Shown here in pieces: positions 1 through 8,090 of a stretch of 21,342 nucleotides of DNA; within the stretch, counting starts at the first letter, position 1, and each line of letters opens with the position of its first letter. Source of the DNA: Clostridiales bacterium (GTDB lineage Bacteria > Bacillota > Clostridia > Lachnospirales > WQUN01); NCBI GenBank assembly GCA_031269415.1, contig JAISZF010000204.1, positions 1-21,342 on the forward strand, in the 5' to 3' direction. Position numbers and translations under genes: made by a program. Below the pieces are notes generated by a model. The model was not told the DNA's origin. It made no database searches and saw only the letters and a program-made list of their open reading frames with translations.

Positions 1-777
1 CGTAAACGTATTCACCAGCGAACCGACGCCGGAAATCCTGACCTCAAATACATCGCCGCTATTGAGATAAATCGGCGGTTTGCGCGCGTAACCCACGCCC
101 TCCGGCGTACCGGTCATAATAACCGTTCCGGGCAGCAGGGTAAAATTCTTCGAGCAATAGCTCACCAATTGCGCCGCGCTGAATATCATACGCGCCGTCG
201 TGGACGATTGTGTAACGGTGCCGTTCAGCAACCCTTCTACCCGCACGTCCGCGGGATCCAACTCCGTTTCTATCCACGGTCCTATTGGGCAAAACCCGTC
301 AAAACTCTTAGCGCGCGCCCATTGCTGGTCAAGCTTAAATTGGCAGTCACGCGCGCTTACATCGTTGCCGCATGTGTACCCGAATACGTATTTCAGAGCG
401 TCGCTCTCCTCTACGTCTTTCGCTTTTCTTCCGATAATGGCGCATAATTCGGCTTCATAATCAACTTCGTCCGGCGCGGGCCTCGGTAATGAAATAATCG
501 CGTTATGAGGCGCGGCGGCGGTTGTGAGCTTAAAGAAAATCACGGGACGTTCAGGCGGTTCCATTCGGCTTTCCGCCGCATGCGATTTGTAGTTCAATCC
601 GACGCATATGATGTTAGGCGGCTCCACAGGTGTCAGTATCCTCAGACCATCAATATGATATGCTTCGGCTGATAATCTGTAATCCCCGAAAATGTCACCG
701 TCCACGACCGTAACTTCAGAGCCTTCTATCTTTCCGTAAAATACTCGACCGTCATACTCAAACCTGCCAATCCTCAT
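1..777 (-). CDS. Fumarylacetoacetate hydrolase (FAH) family protein, 3' end cut by window edge
   Basis: 259 codons are visible and the frame is still open at the left edge. The last residues read GVGSLVNTF, close to the usual C-terminus of the family, so only a short tail is probably missing. The FAH fold shows as an N-terminal substrate-lid region (about 1-50) and then the core. The core has ICVGLNYKSHA (57-67), the acidic metal ligands in DYEAE (E108, E110), GNDVSARD (D139), FDGFCPIGPW (159-168) and MTGTPEGVG (221-229). Family members hydrolyse or decarboxylate C-C bonds in acylpyruvate-type or dioxo-hept-ene-dioate substrates in the cytoplasm using Mg2+ or Mn2+. The exact substrate cannot be read from the sequence. 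The ATG at 777-775 follows a GGGAGG ribosome site (788-783) with a 5-nt spacer. The gene is divergent from greA. Confidence 0.9.
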   Translation of the reverse strand, partial: MRIGRFEYDGRVFYGKIEGSEVTVVDGDIFGDYRLSAEAYHIDGLRILTPVEPPNIICVGLNYKSHAAESRMEPPERPVIFFKLTTAAAPHNAIISLPRPAPDEVDYEAELCAIIGRKAKDVEESDALKYVFGYTCGNDVSARDCQFKLDQQWARAKSFDGFCPIGPWIETELDPADVRVEGLLNGTVTQSSTTARMIFSAAQLVSYCSKNFTLLPGTVIMTGTPEGVGYARKPPIYLNSGDVFEVRISGVGSLVNTFT

Positions 778-818
778 AAATACCTCCCGTTAATGGTCAT
801 TGTTTATCTGTCGAGTCA

Positions 819-848
819 ATGTTATTACTATTCTTATATTCCTGTCAA
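819..848 (-). promoter_or_regulatory. Possible sigma-A promoter for the FAH-family gene
   Basis: On the minus strand a perfect TTGACA lies at 848-843. An 18-nt spacer leads to TAACAT (824-819), which matches TATAAT at 4 of 6 positions. It would start transcription about 35-40 nt upstream of the FAH-family ATG. The -10 match is weak, so this is tentative. Confidence 0.35.
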
Positions 849-887
849 CGTATTTATTTACCGGCGCTCGCGCGGACCCGCCGGATA

Positions 888-916
888 TTGACAGGGTATC
901 ATGGATAATATATACT
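888..916 (+). promoter_or_regulatory. Sigma-A promoter of the greA-lysS operon
   Basis: Consensus -35 TTGACA (888-893), a spacer of exactly 17 nt, and -10 TATACT (911-916, 5 of 6). The predicted start near 923 leaves a leader of about 20 nt before the greA ATG at 944. This also argues against starting greA at the in-frame upstream ATG at 800, which lies upstream of the promoter. Confidence 0.85.
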
Positions 917-943
917 GCATTGAGTATTTTCAGAGGTGATTAT

Positions 944-1438
944 ATGTCAGAGAAGAAAACAGTCCTCACTTACGCCGGGCTTAAAAGCCTTGAGGAAGAA
1001 CTGCAGGGACTCCGTACCGTACGGCGCAAGGATGTCGCCGAAAAAATAAAAGAAGCGCGCGGCCAGGGTGACTTGTCGGAGAACGCCGAGTATGACGCGG
1101 CAAAAGAAGAGCAGGCGGAGATAGAAGCCCGTATCGCAATTATCGAAAAGATGCTGCGCAACGCCGAATTGATCGACGAGGATGATCTGAACGCCGATAT
1201 GGTAGGCGTGGGCAGTACCGTTAAACTGTTGGATGAGGAGTTTAACGAGGAATTGAGTTACACAATAGTCGGCTCATTGGAAGCCGATCCGTTCGGGGGA
1301 AAGATCTCGAACGAATCTCCGCTGGGCCAGGCTTTATTGCAGAAACACGCGGGCGACGAGATCGTGGTTGAAGCCCCTGACGGTATGATTCATTACAAAA
1401 TACTGGCCATACAAATACCCGACGGGCAGCGGGTTTAG
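944..1438 (+). CDS. greA: Transcription elongation factor GreA
   Basis: This 164-aa protein has the normal GreA length. GreA rescues backtracked RNA polymerase by inserting its coiled-coil through the secondary channel and stimulating cleavage of the transcript 3' end. Residues about 1-75 form the antiparallel coiled-coil. Its tip reads GDLSENAEYDAAK (42-54), with the conserved acidic residues D43 and E46 that act at the polymerase active site. Residues about 85-160 form the FKBP-like C-terminal domain (VGVGSTVKLLDEE, SNESPLGQALL). The start at 944 is set by AGAGGTGAT just upstream (931-940), by family length and by the promoter at 888-916. The open frame continues upstream to 800, but that part has no GreA similarity. 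lysS follows 11 nt after the stop, a greA-lysS arrangement common in Clostridia. Confidence 0.96.
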   Translation: MSEKKTVLTYAGLKSLEEELQGLRTVRRKDVAEKIKEARGQGDLSENAEYDAAKEEQAEIEARIAIIEKMLRNAELIDEDDLNADMVGVGSTVKLLDEEFNEELSYTIVGSLEADPFGGKISNESPLGQALLQKHAGDEIVVEAPDGMIHYKILAIQIPDGQRV

Positions 1439-1449
1439 AGGATGATTAC

Positions 1450-2934
1450 ATGAACGGCAACCCACAGGAGGACATAGGCGATCTGCTGCGGATCCGGCGT
1501 GAAAAGCTGGCTGAACTGCAGGATAGCGGCAATGATCCATTTCATGTCTTAAGCTTCCCCGCCGATACTCACAGCGCGGATATTCATAACGATTTTGAAG
1601 GGTTTGAAGGCAAAACAGTCAGTGTGGCGGGCCGCGTGATGACCAAGCGCGTTATGGGCAAAGCCTCTTTCTGCGACTTGCAGGATCGTGACGGCCGCAT
1701 ACAGGTCTACGTGCGGCGCGACGCAATCGGCGACGAGGCGTACGTCGCGTTCAGGCATTATGATATAGGCGATTTTATAGGTATAACAGGCGATGTGTTT
1801 AAAACCCATATGGGGGAAATCTCCGTTAAGGCGGGCAGTGTAACTCTGCTCTCCAAAAGCTTACAAATCCTGCCTGAGAAATGGCATGGGCTGAAGGATC
1901 AGGAACTGCGCTACCGCCAGCGTTATCTGGATCTGATCGTCAATCCCGATGTTAAGGATACGTTTATCAAGCGCAGCCTTATTACCAAAACCATACGAAA
2001 TTTTTTAGACAAACGAGGATTCCTGGAAGTGGAAACTCCTGTCTTGCAGAGTATCCCGGCCGGAGGGGCGGCGCGTCCGTTTATTACACATCACAACACA
2101 TTGGATATGGACGTATATCTGCGCATCGCTCTGGAATTGCCGCTGAAGCGCCTGATTGTGGGCGGGCTGGAGCGCGTGTACGAACTGGGCAGGGTGTTCC
2201 GCAACGAAGGCGTGGACATAAAGCATTACCCCGAGTTTACCATGCTGGAATTATATCAGGCTTATACGGATTATCAGGGCATGATGGAACTGGCTGAGTC
2301 TTTGTTCCGTGAAACGGCGCTGGCTGTCTCCGGAGGGCTGACCATAAGATATGGGGATACGGAATTGGATTTCGGCAAACCTTTCGAAAGGCTCACAATG
2401 ACAGACGCGGTTCGGAAATACGCCAGCGTGGATTTTGATCTGATCCACACGCGCGAAGACGCTCTCGCCGCCGCCGGGGAGCATCATATCGAAGTGAAGC
2501 CGATGCATTTGAAAGGCGATATACTCAACCTGTTCTTTGAGAAATATGTGGAGGATAACCTGATTCAGCCGACGTTCCTGATGGATCATCCGGTTGAAAT
2601 ATCCCCGCTGACAAAGCGGAAGCCCTCCAACCCCGAATACACGGAGCGTTTTGAGCTGTTTATCGCGGGCCGCGAATACGCGAACGCCTATTCCGAACTC
2701 AACGACCCTATTGATCAGCGCGCCCGGTTCGAGCATCAGGAAGCCCTTCGCGCCGGCGGCGATCAGGAGGCCGACCGTATTGACGAGGATTTCCTGCTGG
2801 CGCTGGAATACGGTATGCCGCCGACCGGAGGCATGGGCATAGGCATAGACCGTTTGGTTATGCTGCTGACCGATTCGTACTCCATACGTGACGTTCTGCT
2901 GTTCCCAACTATGAAGCCGGCTGGAGGAAATTAG
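1450..2934 (+). CDS. lysS: Lysine-tRNA ligase, class II
   Basis: This 494-aa protein is full length for bacterial class II LysRS, which charges tRNA-Lys with lysine in the cytoplasm. The anticodon-binding OB fold spans about 55-135 (VSVAGRVMTKRVMGKASFCDLQD). The class II catalytic core follows with KDQELRYRQRYLDLIVN (149-165), motif 1 around 175-202, motif 2 with FRNEG (250-254) and PEFTMLELYQAY (261-272), GREYANAYSELNDP, and motif 3 GGMGIGIDRLVMLL near residue 457 onward. The ATG at 1450 lies 8 nt after AGAGG (1437-1441), which overlaps the greA stop, so it shares the greA promoter. Motif 2 carries KHYPEFT where most LysRS have RHNPEFT, a single substitution that probably has little effect. 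A Uma2-like gene starts 11 nt downstream. Confidence 0.97.
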   Translation: MNGNPQEDIGDLLRIRREKLAELQDSGNDPFHVLSFPADTHSADIHNDFEGFEGKTVSVAGRVMTKRVMGKASFCDLQDRDGRIQVYVRRDAIGDEAYVAFRHYDIGDFIGITGDVFKTHMGEISVKAGSVTLLSKSLQILPEKWHGLKDQELRYRQRYLDLIVNPDVKDTFIKRSLITKTIRNFLDKRGFLEVETPVLQSIPAGGAARPFITHHNTLDMDVYLRIALELPLKRLIVGGLERVYELGRVFRNEGVDIKHYPEFTMLELYQAYTDYQGMMELAESLFRETALAVSGGLTIRYGDTELDFGKPFERLTMTDAVRKYASVDFDLIHTREDALAAAGEHHIEVKPMHLKGDILNLFFEKYVEDNLIQPTFLMDHPVEISPLTKRKPSNPEYTERFELFIAGREYANAYSELNDPIDQRARFEHQEALRAGGDQEADRIDEDFLLALEYGMPPTGGMGIGIDRLVMLLTDSYSIRDVLLFPTMKPAGGN

Positions 2935-2945
2935 GAGCGGTTAAT

Positions 2946-3523
2946 ATGAATGCTAACGAGGCAAGGCAGTCCGGCTATTACCGCACTTTCGACGAATGGT
3001 ACAATAAGCCGGAAAATGAACGGTCCGAGCTGTACGATGGAGTTCTCGTAATGGTGGCCGAACCTACCCTGAGGCATCAGGATATTGTCTGGGAAATACT
3101 GCGTCAAATCTCGAATTTTCTGCTCTCTAAACTAAACCCTGCAAAGTATATCCGTCGCCTGTCGGGGTGCGTCTGTTTGACGCCAAGAATACCGTCGTGG
3201 AACCGGATATTGTAGTTGTATGCGATAGATCCAAACTGGACGGCAAAGTTGTTAACGGCGCACCGGATATGGTCGTCGAGGTGACGTCGCCCTCGACCGC
3301 AAAGTATGATAAACATAAAAAGCTAAAGCTATATCAAAGCGCGGGGGTCAAAGAATATTGGATCGCGGATCCCGACTTGAATATGATACAGGTCTTTCTG
3401 CTGGATAACGGCCAGTATACGATACGCTCTTACAGCTACCCGGAAGATTCGAGCGTTCAGGTTTCTGTTTTGAACGGTTGTGAAATTGATCTGAATCTGG
3501 TGTTTGGAGAGTCTAATTTGTAG
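2946..3523 (+). pseudogene. Uma2/DUF820-family putative PD-(D/E)XK nuclease, split by a frameshift
   Basis: The N-terminal part (2946-3215 frame, from ATG 2946 with AGGAG at 2933-2937) reads YRTFDEWYNKPENERSELYDG and LRHQDIVWEILRQI, typical of Uma2 proteins. Similarity then switches to the -1 frame, which has CKVYPSPVGVRLFDAKN, VVEPDIVVVCDRSKLDG, PDMVVEVTSPST and KLKLYQSAGVKEYWIADP up to the stop at 3521-3523. Joined, the two parts give about 192 aa, the usual family length. They contain the nuclease-like residues D (EPDI), E (VVEV) and K (KLKLY). The crossover lies just after a TAA in the second frame (3128-3130), in CTAAACCC at 3132-3139. One extra A there would restore the frame. No canonical slippery heptamer is present. 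It is either a decayed gene or a homopolymer sequencing error. The cellular role of Uma2 proteins is not well established. Confidence 0.8.
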
Positions 3524-4241
3524 CATTTGAAGATTTGGCGATCTTATCCGCCCGTCGGGGATACTCGGTGGGCGTTTTCCTTATTTTTTTTATGAGTACC
3601 ACGGTGTGATATATGGGTTCGTGAGCCTTCCCGTCATACAGTAAAACATCCTCAACCCTGTCCACACAACCTCCGAGAGCGTGTATAATTCCCTCTGCCC
3701 CGGCTGCCTCATCCCGCCCGGCAGGGCCTTTCATGGCGTAAAAATATCCCCCAACCGCGGTAAGCGGAAGGCAGTATTCCGCCAGGGTACTCATTCCCGC
3801 CACAGCCCTGGCCGCGACGGTCTCATATCTCTCCCGATGCTCCTTTACCCGCCCCGCGTCCTCCAAACGGCTGTGAACAGTCACAGCGTTAATGATTCCC
3901 GCCGTCTTTATAAACTCGTTTAAAAACACAAGCCGCTTGCGAAGGCTATCCATCAGCGTAACCTCAAAAAGGGGCGCCGCTATAGCCAGCGGCGCCCCCG
4001 GAAACCCCGCGCCCGTTCCGGCGTCTATAAGTTTACAGGGTTTATCTCGCGCCAGGAAACGCAGCAGAGATAAACTGTCCAGAAAATGTTTGGTTATAAT
4101 CTGAGAAGGCTCGGTTATGGCGGTCAGATTCATACGGTTATTCCATTCAAGCAGCATATCCATATAAACCTGAAACGAACGCAACTGAGCGCCGTCCAGC
4201 ATAACGCCCATTTCCGCCGCTTTATCCCGTAACTCCCGCAT
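3513..4241 (-). CDS. rsmG: 16S rRNA (guanine-527-N7)-methyltransferase RsmG
   Basis: This 242-aa protein has the usual RsmG (GidB) length. The enzyme uses S-adenosylmethionine to methylate G527 of 16S rRNA; loss in other bacteria gives low-level streptomycin resistance. The N-terminal helical part contains LLEWNNRMNLTAI (30-42) and HFLDSLSLL (52-60). The SAM-binding motif is LIDAGTGAGFPGAPLAI (71-87), with T where many homologues have S. It is followed by VTLMDSLRKRLVFLNEF and the RAVAGMSTLAEYCLPL region. The ATG at 4241 lies one base past the stop of the 144-aa upstream gene, with an AAAGGG-type ribosome site inside that gene's end, so the two are probably translationally coupled. The 3' end overlaps the convergent Uma2-like gene by 11 nt. 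No parA/parB genes follow, unlike many oriC clusters. Confidence 0.95.
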   Translation of the reverse strand: MRELRDKAAEMGVMLDGAQLRSFQVYMDMLLEWNNRMNLTAITEPSQIITKHFLDSLSLLRFLARDKPCKLIDAGTGAGFPGAPLAIAAPLFEVTLMDSLRKRLVFLNEFIKTAGIINAVTVHSRLEDAGRVKEHRERYETVAARAVAGMSTLAEYCLPLTAVGGYFYAMKGPAGRDEAAGAEGIIHALGGCVDRVEDVLLYDGKAHEPIYHTVVLIKKIRKTPTEYPRRADKIAKSSNATN

Positions 4242-4242
4242 A

Positions 4243-4677
4243 CTATTCCCTTTCGACGTTAAATATCTTCCACTGCCCGAACTGATCCGGCTCGCGTATC
4301 ATATACAGATGAAGTATTGTTTTTTGGTTGCTTTTGTTGTTAAAGAGAAGTACGGTATTAGTTCTGCAGTTTCCCTTTTCGCTTGAAGCCTCTTCCATGG
4401 AAAACAGATATTTAAACCCGCCGTCGTCAAAAGTATCTTTCAATTCGATGAGATCTATGGATCTTGCGCAATTTTTGCTGATAAAACAAGCCGCTTCCTC
4501 CGTATTATGCGCGATGGCGTCGAGAAACAGCTTTACGGTACTATTTTCTGTCAAAATACTGAAAAAAGGTTTTCCTGTAATTCGCAATACATCACTGCCG
4601 TATGCCGAAGTGCCGGTAGGAATCTTAATTTGAAACGGATCGCGTCCGCTAATCCTCAAATGAAAACCGAATGACAA
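4243..4677 (-). CDS. Hypothetical protein, 144 aa, between mnmG and rsmG
   Basis: I do not recognise this family. The start is a TTG (4677-4675) supported by a strong GGAGGAG site about 6 nt upstream (4690-4684); no ATG is suitably placed. The protein appears soluble, with no signal peptide or membrane segment. It has a predicted beta-rich N-terminus (about 1-45), a helical middle (VKLFLDAIAHNTEEAACFISKN) and a C-terminus (VLLFNNKSNQKTILHLYM, QWKIFNVERE) that resembles the last strands of a small alpha+beta fold. Scaffold proteins of the NTF2/DUF4829 type look broadly similar, but this is only an impression. One base separates its stop from the rsmG start, so it is co-transcribed with rsmG and downstream of mnmG. 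It interrupts the usual direct mnmG-rsmG adjacency. Confidence 0.75.
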   Translation of the reverse strand: MSFGFHLRISGRDPFQIKIPTGTSAYGSDVLRITGKPFFSILTENSTVKLFLDAIAHNTEEAACFISKNCARSIDLIELKDTFDDGGFKYLFSMEEASSEKGNCRTNTVLLFNNKSNQKTILHLYMIREPDQFGQWKIFNVERE

Positions 4678-4722
4678 GATATCTCCTCCTCAGACAGCGG
4701 AAAATCGCTGCTTTTGCTTTTG

Positions 4723-4805
4723 GCCCTCCGAATTGCGAGGGCGTATGTACTTCTTATCGGCATATATGTGGCAAACTATGAGCGGGACGCCTAAAGCGGC
4801 GTCCC
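4723..4805. other. Two GC-rich hairpins in the mnmG to rsmG-operon gap
   Basis: The 181-bp gap 4678-4858 holds two inverted repeats. GGGACGCC (4784-4791) pairs with GGCGTCCC (4798-4805) around a 6-nt loop. GCCCTC (4723-4728) pairs with GAGGGC (4737-4742) around an 8-nt loop. Neither is followed by a T-run on either strand, so they are not classical intrinsic terminators. They may protect or process the mnmG mRNA. A weaker AT-rich stem (4844-4860) sits at the mnmG stop codon. Confidence 0.5.
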
Positions 4806-4858
4806 CCGCGAGAGATTAGCGACGTTATAAATATAGTATTCAAAACATGCTTCGTATG

Positions 4859-6745
4859 TTATTGTAATTTATTCGCCGTAAGAAATACAATCAAAACCGA
4901 TATATCCGCCGGGGAAACGCCGGTAATTCTACCCGCCTGCCCCAAATTTACCGGTTTATGAAACTCCAGCTTCTGCCGCGCTTCCAAACGCAAACCGCTT
5001 ATCGCGGCGTAATTGATATTATCGGGCAATTTGCGACCTTCCATACGCTTAAACTGTTCGACCTGGGCGGCTTGGCGTTTTATATAGCCTTCATACTTTA
5101 TCTGAATATTGACCTGTTCGCGTATATCCTCCGGTAATTCAGGACGGCCGCTGTCAATAACCGCGCAGACGCTGCAGGAAAGCTCCGGCCGCTTAATCAG
5201 TTCGGCCAGCGTAACGCCCGTCATTGTTTCCGCCGAGCCGTTAAGCCGCAGAAATTCATTAATCCGCGTGCTTGGGGCTATAACGGTTTTGCGAACCCTT
5301 TCTATCTCATCTTCTATCTCACGCGTCTTTGAAATAAGCCTTTCATACTTCTCCCGGCTCACCAGGCCAGCTCCATAGCCCTTTGGCCGCAGTCGGATAT
5401 CCGCGTTATCCTGTCTCAGCAACAGTCGGTATTCCGCGCGGGAGGTGAGCATCCTGTACGGTTCATTCGTGCCCTTAATGACCAGATCATCAATAAGCAC
5501 GCCGATATAGCCTTCCGAACGGTCGATAACGATCGGCGGTTTATTCCGGACAAACCTCGCGGCGTTTATCCCCGCGACAATGCCCTGTGCGGCGGCCTCT
5601 TCATAGCCTGAGCTGCCGTTAATCTGCCCCGCCGAAAACAGACCGCATATATCCCTGAACATCAAACCCGTTGTTAATTGAGTGGGGTCTATACAGTCGT
5701 ATTCTATGGCGTATCCGTTGCGCGTAACACGGCACCCGCTCATCCCCGGCAGCGATCGGTACATGGCTTCTTGAACGTCCTCCGGCAGCGAGGTGGACAT
5801 GCCGGAGATATACATTTCAGAGGTATCCTCGCCCTCCGGCTCTATGAACACCTGATGGCGCTCCTTATCCGCGAAACGCACTACCTTGTCCTCTATGGAA
5901 GGGCAGTAACGCGCGCCCGTGCCTTCGATTACGCCGCCGTACATAGGCGACCTACTCAGGTTGGCGCGTATAACCTCATGCGTAAGCGAGTTGGTATATG
6001 TCAGATAGCATGGAACTTGCGCGCGCTGAATCGAACGGGGATCCGTGTCAAACGAAAAGGGAACGATAGGCTCATCCCCGTTCTGAATCTCCATCTTGGA
6101 GAAATCGATAGAATTCCTGTCTATACGGGCGGGCGTACCCGTCTTAAACCTCTGGAGGCGTATGCCCAGCCGTTTAAGCGAGTCGCTTAGCCCCACAGAG
6201 GCCCGTTGGCCGTTCGGCCCAGTCGCGTGTATTACGTCTCCGTACAGGCAGCGCGCTTTCAAATATGTGCCCGTACACAGCACAACCGCCCCGCATTCAT
6301 AAAACGCGCCCGATTCTGAGTACACGCCCAGGACGCGGCCGGTTTCATCCACTTTAACATCAGTTATCTCACTCTGCCTGATACAGAGATTTCGCGTATT
6401 CTCAAGCGTTCGCCTCATTTCCCAGGCGTAGCGGCGCTTATCCGCCTGCGCCCGTAACGAGTAAACCGCGGGGCCTTTGCTTGCGTTCAGCATACGGCTT
6501 TGAATAAAGGTTTTATCTATATTTTTAGCCATTTCGCCGCCCAAAGCGTCTAATTCCCGAACCAGATGTCCTTTGGAACTGCCGCCTATATTGGGGTTGC
6601 ACGGCATCATGGCGATACTGTCCAACTGTATCGCGAAGAGTATCACGTTCAGGCCGAGCCGCGCGGACGCCAAAGCCGCCTCGCACCCCGCGTGCCCCCC
6701 GCCTACAACAGCCACATCCCAGTTCAAATATTCACTTCCCAACAC
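4859..6745 (-). CDS. mnmG: tRNA uridine-5-carboxymethylaminomethyl(34) synthesis enzyme MnmG
   Basis: This 628-aa protein is full length for MnmG (GidA), the FAD-dependent partner of MnmE that installs the carboxymethylaminomethyl group on U34 of certain tRNAs. The FAD-binding Rossmann motif is VAVVGGGHAGCEAALASARLG (11-31). The conserved MMPCNPNIGGSSKGHLVREL follows at 47-66. The central Y-L-R-A-Q-A-D-K-R-R-Y region, GLFSAGQINGSSGYEEAAAQG and EYRLLLRQDNADIRL also match. The helical C-terminal tRNA-binding domain ends in GVSPADISVLIVFL. The start is not certain. The GTG at 6745 overlaps the mnmE end by 14 nt. A TTG at 6727-6725, preceded by GGGAAGTGA, would give a protein 6 residues shorter without overlap. 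Either start suggests translational coupling to mnmE. Confidence 0.96.
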   Translation of the reverse strand: MLGSEYLNWDVAVVGGGHAGCEAALASARLGLNVILFAIQLDSIAMMPCNPNIGGSSKGHLVRELDALGGEMAKNIDKTFIQSRMLNASKGPAVYSLRAQADKRRYAWEMRRTLENTRNLCIRQSEITDVKVDETGRVLGVYSESGAFYECGAVVLCTGTYLKARCLYGDVIHATGPNGQRASVGLSDSLKRLGIRLQRFKTGTPARIDRNSIDFSKMEIQNGDEPIVPFSFDTDPRSIQRAQVPCYLTYTNSLTHEVIRANLSRSPMYGGVIEGTGARYCPSIEDKVVRFADKERHQVFIEPEGEDTSEMYISGMSTSLPEDVQEAMYRSLPGMSGCRVTRNGYAIEYDCIDPTQLTTGLMFRDICGLFSAGQINGSSGYEEAAAQGIVAGINAARFVRNKPPIVIDRSEGYIGVLIDDLVIKGTNEPYRMLTSRAEYRLLLRQDNADIRLRPKGYGAGLVSREKYERLISKTREIEDEIERVRKTVIAPSTRINEFLRLNGSAETMTGVTLAELIKRPELSCSVCAVIDSGRPELPEDIREQVNIQIKYEGYIKRQAAQVEQFKRMEGRKLPDNINYAAISGLRLEARQKLEFHKPVNLGQAGRITGVSPADISVLIVFLTANKLQ

Positions 6746-8084
6746 AGAAAGAAGAAAAGATCCTGTCTATCAAATCTCCGCCGGCGTTTTCACCGGTTAT
6801 CTCCCCTAGAGCGGAAACGGCTTCCGTTAAGTCCATGGAGATCAAATCGTCGGGCAGACCCGCTCCGGCGGCTTCCGCCGCGTTTTGTAAAGACGCCGCC
6901 GCGCGCTCCGCGGCCTGTTTGTGGCGTTCGGCGGTCAAAGCGTCGCCGGACGTTATATCGCCTGCCGCAAACAAATTTATTATATGCTCTTTTACGCTGT
7001 CAAGCCCGTATAAGTATCTTGCGGAAACATTGAAAAAAGGTATGCCGAATCGGGCGGCCATACCGTCCGTGTCCCAAATCGGAGGCAAGTCCGACTTATT
7101 CAAAACGCCGATCACGCGCCGATACCCGCGTATAATCTCCCATACGGCCAAATCGTCCTCATTCATCTCACAGGACGCGTCCAAAATCCATAGAATCAAA
7201 TCAGCCTCACTCGCGCAGGCCAGCGTCCTCTCAATGCCCAATCGCTCGATTGAGTCGGCACTTTGCCTTAACCCGGCTGTATCCATCAGATCGAGAATAA
7301 GCGAACCCACATGGAGTTTTTCCGACAGCACATCTCTCGTAGTGCCCGGAATCTCCGTCACTATCGCGCGCTCCCGCTCCAGCAGTGCGTTAAGCAGCGA
7401 CGACTTCCCTGTATTGGGCCGACCCACTATAGCTGTTTTAACACCATGAGCCAGCGCGCGCCCCAGATTGGCAAAAGCGGCCATATTTGTCAACTTATCG
7501 CTTATTCCGGAAAGCCTTTCAATAATGACCGTCCTGTCCGCGTCCTCGTATTCGGGGTAATCGACGGACACCTCTATAAGCGCTTGTACATCCAGTATTT
7601 CATCACGCAACGAGGATATCCGATTCTTAACGGATCCGGAAAGCTGTCTCGCGGCGCTGGCGAGAGCGTAATCGGACTCCGCGTTGATAATATCCATCAC
7701 GGCCTCTGCCTGGCTCAAGTCTATGCGTCCGTTAAGAAACGCCAGTTTGGTAAACTCGCCCGGCTCCGCCAGCCTCGCTCCCGCTTTCAGCGCAAGCCCC
7801 AGCGCTTTTTGCACAACCGCGTAACCGCCGTGGCAGTTGATCTCGACCGTATCCAGTGCGGTATACGAACGCGGCGCTTTCATATAACTCAACAGCGCCT
7901 CGTCTATCGGCAAACCTCCGTCATATATAAACCCGTATCTGATTGTATAAGGTTTTATGGGTTTCTTATGTTTTAGTATAAAGAACTCCGCCGCTATCCG
8001 CAGAGCTTCCGAACCGCAGATACGCACTATACCTATGCCGCCCCTGCCCGCCGGGGTGGAAACGGCAGCTATTGTTTCATTCAA
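6732..8084 (-). CDS. mnmE: tRNA uridine-5-carboxymethylaminomethyl(34) synthesis GTPase MnmE
   Basis: This 450-aa protein is a complete MnmE (TrmE), the GTPase that works with MnmG on wobble uridine 34. The N-terminal formyl-THF-binding domain spans 1-118 (TIAAVSTPAGRGGIGIVRI, EINCHGG). A helical domain follows with the embedded G domain: G1 GRPNTGKSS (221-229), PGTTRD (246-251), DTAG (268-271) and NKSD (329-332). The C-terminus ends in FCVGK, giving the catalytic cysteine C447. The reading frame starts at a TTG (8084-8082), 6 nt after the jag stop, and family alignment (M-x-x-TIAA) supports this start. No Shine-Dalgarno sequence precedes it, so translation probably depends on ribosomes finishing jag. 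Confidence 0.96.
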   Translation of the reverse strand: MNETIAAVSTPAGRGGIGIVRICGSEALRIAAEFFILKHKKPIKPYTIRYGFIYDGGLPIDEALLSYMKAPRSYTALDTVEINCHGGYAVVQKALGLALKAGARLAEPGEFTKLAFLNGRIDLSQAEAVMDIINAESDYALASAARQLSGSVKNRISSLRDEILDVQALIEVSVDYPEYEDADRTVIIERLSGISDKLTNMAAFANLGRALAHGVKTAIVGRPNTGKSSLLNALLERERAIVTEIPGTTRDVLSEKLHVGSLILDLMDTAGLRQSADSIERLGIERTLACASEADLILWILDASCEMNEDDLAVWEIIRGYRRVIGVLNKSDLPPIWDTDGMAARFGIPFFNVSARYLYGLDSVKEHIINLFAAGDITSGDALTAERHKQAAERAAASLQNAAEAAGAGLPDDLISMDLTEAVSALGEITGENAGGDLIDRIFSSFCVGK

Positions 8085-8090
8085 GGCGGA

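Noticed and set aside
800..943. Upstream in-frame extension of greA from ATG 800
   Set aside because: A near-consensus promoter (888-916) and the ribosome site lie inside it, the extension has no GreA similarity, and the 944 start gives the normal length.
3131..3141. Programmed -1 frameshift in the Uma2-like gene
   Set aside because: No X-XXY-YYZ slippery heptamer in the right frame and no obvious stimulatory hairpin just downstream.
4784..4805. Classical intrinsic terminator after mnmG
   Set aside because: The 8-bp hairpin is clear, but there is no T-run on either side, so it is listed only as a hairpin.
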